Positions 59,034 to 64,000 of a stretch of 64,000 nt of DNA are shown one piece after another; the first letter of the stretch is position 1; each line of letters opens with the position of its first letter. The notes under the pieces were generated by a model. It was given only the letters and a program-made list of their open reading frames with translations, searched no databases and was not told where the DNA came from. Source of the stretch: an uncultured Bacteriovoracaceae bacterium (lineage in GTDB: Bacteria; Bdellovibrionota; Bacteriovoracia; Bacteriovoracales; Bacteriovoracaceae); the NCBI GenBank assembly GCA_950054155.1, contig CATLOT010000018.1, forward strand, positions 17,890 to 81,889, in the 5' to 3' direction. Both the position numbers and the translations under genes were made by a program.

Positions 59034-60629
59034 ATGAAAAAAGTTATTTTAATTAGAACCCCATTCGTTTTTCCGGTGAAGCACTTCTCAAGTATCACCT
59101 CTGTGCCTGATATCGGTACAGCTTATATTAATGGAACTCTTGTCAAGAATGGCTACGACTCTTGTATAATTGATGCTGCGGGAGAGGGGGTGAAAAAGCG
59201 CTATCAAATCAAGGGCACTCATCTCGCCATTGGTGGCATTTCCGCTGAGGAAATTATCTCAAAAATTCCGGCAGATGTTGATTATATCGGATTACAGAGT
59301 ATGCATTCCAATCGTTGGATATACGATAGTTTTATTCTTAAAAAGGCGATGGAAAAATTCCCAAAGGCAAAGTTCTTTCTTGGTGGCGAAAACGTTACAG
59401 CAACTTATGAGAAAATTTTGAAACAATTTCCAACGCTAGATGCATGTGTCATTGGTGAGGGGGAGGAGACGGTTCTTGAGCTTTTACATGCTTTTGATAA
59501 CGATCTTCCGGTGGATCATATTGCGGGAATAGCATTTAACTACAATGGGAAACTCGTTGAGACTCCACGGCGAAGTCGAAAAAGAGCAGTTGACGAAATC
59601 CCAGCTCCTTCTTGGAAAGGTGTGCCTGTAGAGAATTACCTCAAAAACTGTTGTGGGATAAATAGCTTAGCGAGGCGCTCAATGCCAGTGATGGCGACAC
59701 GTGGTTGTCCATATAGTTGTACATTTTGTACTGTACCAAATATGTGGGATTCAAAGTGGTACGCCCGCGATCCTGGTTCTGTCGTCGCTGATATAATGAC
59801 TTATGTAAGTGATTTTGGAATAAATCACGTAGACTTCGTTGATTTAACCATTGTTATTAATAAGAAATGGATGCATGAGTTCTGTGATTTGTTAATTGAA
59901 GCTAATCTCGATATCACTTGGGCTATTCCAATTGGAACGAGAACCGAAAATATTGATAAAGAACTTCTTGTTAAGATGAAAAAATCTGGTCTTTCAAGAG
60001 TTCTCTATAGTGCTGAGAGTGGAAGTAAGGAGACTCTTGATCGAATCAAAAAGTGTTTGAGTATAGATCATTTTGAAGAGGTGGTAAGAGAGACCGCAAG
60101 ATTGGATATTTGTGTAAAAATCGCCTTTATATTTGGGTTTCCCGGACAAACACTTCTTGAGGTTTTTGACTCTTTTCTTCTAATTAATAAGTTAGCCTGG
60201 TTGGGGGCTAGTGATATCGTTTGTCTCTCATTTGTCCCTTATCCGAAAACAGAGCTGTATGATGAGCTAGACGTTGATTACGATTATAATGACCCTGAAA
60301 ATAATATTCGCCTCAATAATGACATTCCAAGGATGAAGTCTTGGTCGACCCATTTTGGAGATAGTGCGCTTCGCTCTTTTATTTGGTTTTTTACTCTTTA
60401 TTTCTATAGCCTTCAGTTTCTCTTTCGACCAGTCAGATTTTTTCACTTTTGTAAGAGGGTGTTTGTGGACAAGCTTCCTCTAACAAACTTTGAGAGCATC
60501 ATTTTTAATATGGTCAATAAAAGTGAGTTAAAGACTGAGGAAGAGGATGTACTCGTTACTATTGAGCTAGACCCCTATGAGGAGAACTCAAGGAAAAATG
60601 ATAGCCGTTATATTAATGGAGCTTCTTAG
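59034..60629 (+). CDS. B12-binding-type radical SAM protein
   Basis: 531 aa. The N-terminal cobalamin-type domain (1-180) has PDIGTAYINGTLVKNGY, FFLGGENVTATYE and VIGEGEETVLEL, classical features of this group. The radical SAM core has C225-x3-C229-x2-C232 (TRGCPYSCTFCTVPN), then AESGSKETLDRIKK. The end is hydrophobic (about 440-490), suggesting membrane association. It is probably co-transcribed with the PhyH-like gene. Substrate unknown. Confidence 0.87.
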   Translation: MKKVILIRTPFVFPVKHFSSITSVPDIGTAYINGTLVKNGYDSCIIDAAGEGVKKRYQIKGTHLAIGGISAEEIISKIPADVDYIGLQSMHSNRWIYDSFILKKAMEKFPKAKFFLGGENVTATYEKILKQFPTLDACVIGEGEETVLELLHAFDNDLPVDHIAGIAFNYNGKLVETPRRSRKRAVDEIPAPSWKGVPVENYLKNCCGINSLARRSMPVMATRGCPYSCTFCTVPNMWDSKWYARDPGSVVADIMTYVSDFGINHVDFVDLTIVINKKWMHEFCDLLIEANLDITWAIPIGTRTENIDKELLVKMKKSGLSRVLYSAESGSKETLDRIKKCLSIDHFEEVVRETARLDICVKIAFIFGFPGQTLLEVFDSFLLINKLAWLGASDIVCLSFVPYPKTELYDELDVDYDYNDPENNIRLNNDIPRMKSWSTHFGDSALRSFIWFFTLYFYSLQFLFRPVRFFHFCKRVFVDKLPLTNFESIIFNMVNKSELKTEEEDVLVTIELDPYEENSRKNDSRYINGAS

Positions 60630-60708
60630 TAGGTGACTTGAAGGTGAGTATATTACCTATTGAAATACGTGGGTGACGGCAGTTAAATAATTAAATTTTC
60701 TATCTCTA

Positions 60709-61053
60709 TTGATTTTCGTTAGAATGAGAGACGTTATGGCGTATTTATCCAAGGAAATATACACAGCTATTTAAGCCAAAAATAACTCGATCGCCTTACT
60801 TTATAGCAGACTAGATTATTGGAAAGTGCATTTAAAACCTGGAGACATTCTTTTTAATCCCTCTTATCTATGGCATTGTGTAGTGATCCTGAGTGACTTG
60901 ATTACAGTAAAGTCTTCTTGGGTCTCGGAAGGAAGTTTTATGAGCAACCCATTACTATTTTTCATGACTTTGGGAGTTATGGGGGTAAATTTTCTCAAGA
61001 TAAGAAAAACCCTCGATCAAGGAGATTTTTTTCCTAAAGAGAGTTGGTTTTAG
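60709..61053 (+). pseudogene. remnant of a second Fe(II)/2-oxoglutarate-type oxygenase
   Basis: A readable C-terminus (from about 60775) contains HLKPGDILFNPSYLWHCV, the late cupin strand with the distal iron His in JmjC-like/2OG oxygenases, followed by SMSNPLLFF-like text. It has no proper start: the only possible one is GTG at 60826. In the same frame upstream, an ATG at 60724 opens 16 codons and then a TAA (60772-60774) interrupts. The N-terminal half with the HxD motif is missing. The stretch 60630-60708 holds nothing recognisable. Fits a decayed gene, though a small active protein cannot be excluded. Confidence 0.6.
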
Positions 61054-62481
61054 ATGGTGAGGTGTTTATTTGTCGATTTGACTACTAGTTTTTATGATCG
61101 CCATCCGGTGTATTACTTGACGCCAGTATTAAGGAAAGCGGGCTGTGAGGTTTTTTATATTCAAGCTCGCTCAGTTGATAGTGTGGATGAGTTTATTCAG
61201 CGCCATAAGATTGACACTCTTCTTTACACATCATTTTCTAATTATATCTCTAACTATTCACTTTTGGATTATGAACTAAAAAAGAGGCACGCTCACCTCT
61301 TTTCTATTCTTGGGGGGCCTGGAGTTACCCAGCGAGAAGAGAGAGAGATGCTTTTTGCGATGAATACAACAATAGATGCTTTCTGTGTGGGGGAAGGTGA
61401 GGCTGCTTTGAAAGACTTCTTCGAAAATGGAAGAGTTTTGAAGAAAAACTTAATAAGTTCTAGTCAGCTAGATGTTGATTCATATCATCCCTATGTAGAT
61501 GTGAATTCTTTAGACTTACCCGACAGATCTGTAGTCTATAAAAAAGATCAGATATTGAGAGATATGCCAGTAAAGCAATTTATGGGAGGAAGAGGATGTC
61601 CCTATAAGTGTACATACTGTCATAATCACACGATTAATGAGCTCTTTAAAGGGTGTGGTCCGGTTATCAGACTCAAAGATGTAGACTACATAATAAACGA
61701 AGTACGTGATGTTATTAAAAGGTACCCTTTAGATGGGGTTGTTTTCCAGGATGATATATTTTTCTTTAATAAAAAATGGTCCTTCGAGTTTGCAGAAAAA
61801 TGGGCCTCAAAAATTGGGCTGCCTTGGAGTTGCAACATTCGTCCTGATTATATTAATGAGGATCTGATTCGAGCTCTTAGTGAATCGAACTGTAGATCTG
61901 TTACGTGGAGTATTGAGTCTGGTAATGAGTTTTTAAGAAATAAGGTTCTGGACAGGAGGATGACTGATGAGACTGTCATTAATTGTGCGGACCTTCTCAA
62001 TAGTTATGGTATTGCCCACAGGACGGGAAATATAATAGGAATTCCAGGTGAAAAAGTAGCTAATATTAAGGAGACAATTGAGCTCAATATTAGGTCTAGG
62101 CCGACAATAGCGAATGCTCACATTTTTGTTCCCTTTAAAGGGCTAAAACTCACCGATTATGCCCTCAAAGAAAAGCACGTGAATCGAGAGAATTTAGTAG
62201 ATATTCCGGATACATATTTTGAAGGCACGATTTTAAACTTTAGTGACAAAGAGAAGCTAGTTATAAGGAAAATGATGTTTCTTTTTCCTATTTTTGTTGG
62301 TGTACCTTTGTTTTATAGAAATAAGTTTTTCTACAGTTTTCTGATGACCCTTAATGATAACTTTTTAGAAATCTTAAATAAGCTCTATGTTGGCTATAAA
62401 ACTTCACGACTATTTAGAGTAGAGGGTAATATTCTTTTTAAATTTAAGATGCTGAAAAGATTCTTAAGTTTTGGTACCTGA
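61054..62481 (+). CDS. B12-binding-type radical SAM protein
   Basis: 475 aa. Cobalamin-type N-terminal domain (YYLTPVLRKAGCEVFYI, SILGGPGVTQREE, FCVGEGEAALKDF), then C182-x3-C186-x2-C189 (GGRGCPYKCTYCHNH), VVFQDDIFFFNKK and SIESGNEFLRNK. It is the third paralogue of this type in the cluster. It starts directly after the oxygenase remnant. The basic, hydrophobic end (about 430-475) may contact the membrane. A unique promoter for it is not evident. Confidence 0.87.
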   Translation: MVRCLFVDLTTSFYDRHPVYYLTPVLRKAGCEVFYIQARSVDSVDEFIQRHKIDTLLYTSFSNYISNYSLLDYELKKRHAHLFSILGGPGVTQREEREMLFAMNTTIDAFCVGEGEAALKDFFENGRVLKKNLISSSQLDVDSYHPYVDVNSLDLPDRSVVYKKDQILRDMPVKQFMGGRGCPYKCTYCHNHTINELFKGCGPVIRLKDVDYIINEVRDVIKRYPLDGVVFQDDIFFFNKKWSFEFAEKWASKIGLPWSCNIRPDYINEDLIRALSESNCRSVTWSIESGNEFLRNKVLDRRMTDETVINCADLLNSYGIAHRTGNIIGIPGEKVANIKETIELNIRSRPTIANAHIFVPFKGLKLTDYALKEKHVNRENLVDIPDTYFEGTILNFSDKEKLVIRKMMFLFPIFVGVPLFYRNKFFYSFLMTLNDNFLEILNKLYVGYKTSRLFRVEGNILFKFKMLKRFLSFGT

Positions 62482-62584
62482 GGCGAGAGGTCGGCTTAAA
62501 GGTTTGTGTTCTCTTGTTGTATGCCACCAATTAGAGGCAGCTAATATCCCTGTTATATGATCTTAAGCGCTTAGTTGCCGTGAG

Positions 62585-62614
62585 TTGCAGCTAACTTAGG
62601 ATGGATGATAGAAT
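62585..62614 (+). promoter_or_regulatory. promoter of the FG-GAP-like gene
   Basis: TTGCAG (62585-62590), 18-base spacer and TAGAAT (62609-62614), with TGA directly before the hexamer (extended -10). A leader of about 28 bases would follow, with AGGAT eight bases before the ATG. Confidence 0.5.
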
Positions 62615-62648
62615 TAGGGGAGTAACCTTTTTATTCTAGGATCATTTT

Positions 62649-63917
62649 ATGAAGTTAAAAAAAGAAGCTGTACTATGTGCCTCTTTAATTTTGTCCCCTG
62701 CTTTAAGTAGTAAAGAAAACGACCTATCAGCAAAGGAAATTTTCACTTCTCTGAAATCTCGTATTAATGAATCGCTGCTTTCAAGAAAAAATGAACCAAT
62801 TAAAAGGGCAAAGGATGAACGAATTCTTGTTCAGTGCTTAGACGACGAAATGCAGTTCTTAAGTATTGAAGAAAATGTCCTCGCTCCTCTTACGAATTAT
62901 TTAAAAGGCTCTTTTAGTGATGATAAGTTCTTTGACGATTCAGTATGGTTTTCTGGATTTAGAGGACTTGCCTATGGTAGTGGGAGAGATCTTGGTGGTT
63001 TTACTCTCTCGAAAGGGCTTATTCTTGATTCGCGTGACATGAAAATTAAGAACAAAAAAGCTTTTAAAAAGTTTTTTAAGGAATTTTCTAAATTAGATAA
63101 CGTTGAAATTGCTGCTCTTGAATATTTCTCTCCCGTTAATATGAGGCATGATGGTAAAAAAATGAACTCTGCTCGTATTCGGACCATGTTTGATGTTCGC
63201 GGCTTCTCTCAAAATGGAGAACTTCTTCAGCAAAGAGGAGAGTTTTTAATCTCCACATCGATAAAAAAAGGGAAGTGGGTAGTTGAAGGGATTAGGCTAG
63301 CCAATACCGAGAAACTCGTCGCAAAAGCCCCGCTCTTTAAAAATATTACGAATGAGTCAAAGATTGCTTCCGTTGTACCTCGTCACCTACGTAGAGAAGC
63401 TATTCGTCGTGGTGGCTATGCTATGGCACTTGGTAACGGGGATGTGAATAAACCATCAGACATTTTTGTGGCGACTGTAGCAGAGACGGTTTATTTGAAA
63501 GGCGATAAAAATCTGAACTATAAAGTTAATAAGCAAGAAAAACTTGAAAAAGAATCCTTTGTCAAAGCAGCCTCTTTTGCAGACTTTGACAAAGATGGCA
63601 GGGATGAGCTTCTTCTCGTGCGTTTTGCTCCTAACGAAGTTCAATCAAAGAAAGATCGCTCAGATATCCTAATATACAAAACGAGTGAGGCCGGAGTTTA
63701 TAAGCCTCTGAGAGAAATCATCTCTTTTTCAAAGAAAACGGCTTATGCAATGCCTCTAGCCCTTGGCGACTTTGATAGTGATGGTTTCCTTGACTTCTAC
63801 GTAGGATTTCCAGGGGCGAAAGACTTCACTACTTTAGAAGAAGCTAAGCAAAAAGAAGGTCTTGAGACGCAAGGTCTCTTTTATAACAAGCTAGCAAAAA
63901 GAGAAGGACTTTTTTAA
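62649..63917 (+). CDS. secreted FG-GAP/VCBS-like repeat protein, short C-terminus
   Basis: 422 aa with signal peptide (MKLKKEAVLCASLILSPALSS). Two Ca-binding-like FG-GAP strands are visible near the end: ASFADFDKDGRDELLLV and LALGDFDSDGFLDFYVG. The N-terminal part (about 30-240) is not recognised. The protein stops after GLFYNKLAKREGLF, where relatives with this ending usually continue into an ASPIC-type domain, and the stop follows a run of six T. Truncation by frameshift was tested by eye, but no long frame is restored within 83 bases of the window end. Confidence 0.6.
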   Translation: MKLKKEAVLCASLILSPALSSKENDLSAKEIFTSLKSRINESLLSRKNEPIKRAKDERILVQCLDDEMQFLSIEENVLAPLTNYLKGSFSDDKFFDDSVWFSGFRGLAYGSGRDLGGFTLSKGLILDSRDMKIKNKKAFKKFFKEFSKLDNVEIAALEYFSPVNMRHDGKKMNSARIRTMFDVRGFSQNGELLQQRGEFLISTSIKKGKWVVEGIRLANTEKLVAKAPLFKNITNESKIASVVPRHLRREAIRRGGYAMALGNGDVNKPSDIFVATVAETVYLKGDKNLNYKVNKQEKLEKESFVKAASFADFDKDGRDELLLVRFAPNEVQSKKDRSDILIYKTSEAGVYKPLREIISFSKKTAYAMPLALGDFDSDGFLDFYVGFPGAKDFTTLEEAKQKEGLETQGLFYNKLAKREGLF

Positions 63918-64000
63918 CGAACATTGAAATAACACGCCTTAACTTGCCTGACCAATAGCGTAAAGGAAAAAATCAAAGGAAGATGGTTAATTTTCCAGGA

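Noticed and set aside
60772..60774. Programmed read-through or recoding at the stop in the oxygenase remnant
   Set aside because: The codon is TAA, which is not used for selenocysteine or pyrrolysine, and the N-terminal catalytic half is missing anyway.
62637..62642. TAGGAT six bases before the ATG of the FG-GAP-like gene as a leaderless signal
   Set aside because: AGGAT works as a ribosome site here and a better promoter (TTGCAG-18-TAGAAT, extended) stands upstream.
1..64000. tRNA, rRNA, CRISPR or insertion sequences
   Set aside because: I looked for repeated spacers, terminal repeats, transposase-like proteins and tRNA T-loop patterns and found none. A covariance-model scan would be needed to exclude small RNA genes fully.
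63983..64000. Start of a further gene at the window edge (ATG at 63983)
   Set aside because: Only six codons are visible, and the ribosome site is too close to the ATG; it cannot be supported as a feature.

Overview
The window looks like a chromosomal segment of a low-GC (about 40% by eye) member of Bdellovibrionota, most likely the Bacteriovoracia/Halobacteriovorax side. This placement is an inference. It rests on a complete-looking Glt/Agl gliding-machinery locus with the AgmX/PglI-type C-terminal domain known from Myxococcota and Bdellovibrionota, many secreted proteins without recognisable domains, a secreted polysaccharide deacetylase, and AT-rich, tightly overlapping operons. I see no insertion sequences, prophage, CRISPR array, rRNA or tRNA.

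Layout. 1-5.4 kb (+): an operon with a phosphatidylserine decarboxylase-like gene and pssA, an outer-membrane barrel protein and truA; then tig with two tandem terminators and a secretin-N-domain protein. 5.4-9.3 kb (-): an aromatic amino-acid (tyrosine) catabolic operon (HisC-like aminotransferase, FAH-family hydrolase, homogentisate dioxygenase, flavin reductase). 9.4-11.5 kb (+): DUF309, EI24-like membrane protein, GT9-like protein. 11.5-15.5 kb (-): hisS-valS. 15.7-16.7 kb (+): a degenerate HD-GYP protein. 16.7-22.6 kb (-): a FadF-like Fe-S membrane oxidoreductase followed by three secreted proteins. 22.7-25.1 kb: a membrane protein, a lipoprotein and hslO. 25.2-30.9 kb (+): addB-addA.

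31.0-42.6 kb is the gliding locus: an OM barrel, GltC/D-like TPR proteins, GltE lipoprotein, GltF-like small protein and GltG (FHA-TM-AgmX/PglI) on +, then three unknown membrane proteins, then the proton-channel motor (AglR plus two ExbD-like proteins) on -. 42.8-48.9 kb holds a secreted deacetylase, a hotdog protein, a lipoprotein, gmhA, trxA, an RDD protein and polA.

48.9-62.5 kb is the accessory region and the main candidate for something undescribed. A heptose-type sugar-activation set (SIS isomerase, NAD-dependent epimerase, nucleotidyltransferase, GmhB-like phosphatase) lies next to a methyltransferase, a TRAM-less methylthiotransferase-like enzyme, three B12-type radical SAM proteins, two CxxxCxxC radical SAM proteins with C-terminal cysteines, a GT2 glycosyltransferase, a PhyH-type oxygenase and a broken second oxygenase. 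Together they suggest synthesis of a heavily modified surface glycan, lipid or secreted metabolite; the product cannot be read from the sequence. The window ends with a secreted FG-GAP-like protein.

Regulatory features include extended -10 promoters of the form TGCTANNNT in several places, several start codons placed 6-7 bases after a -10-like hexamer without a Shine-Dalgarno site (candidate leaderless genes), and hairpins at polA, gmhA and hisS.
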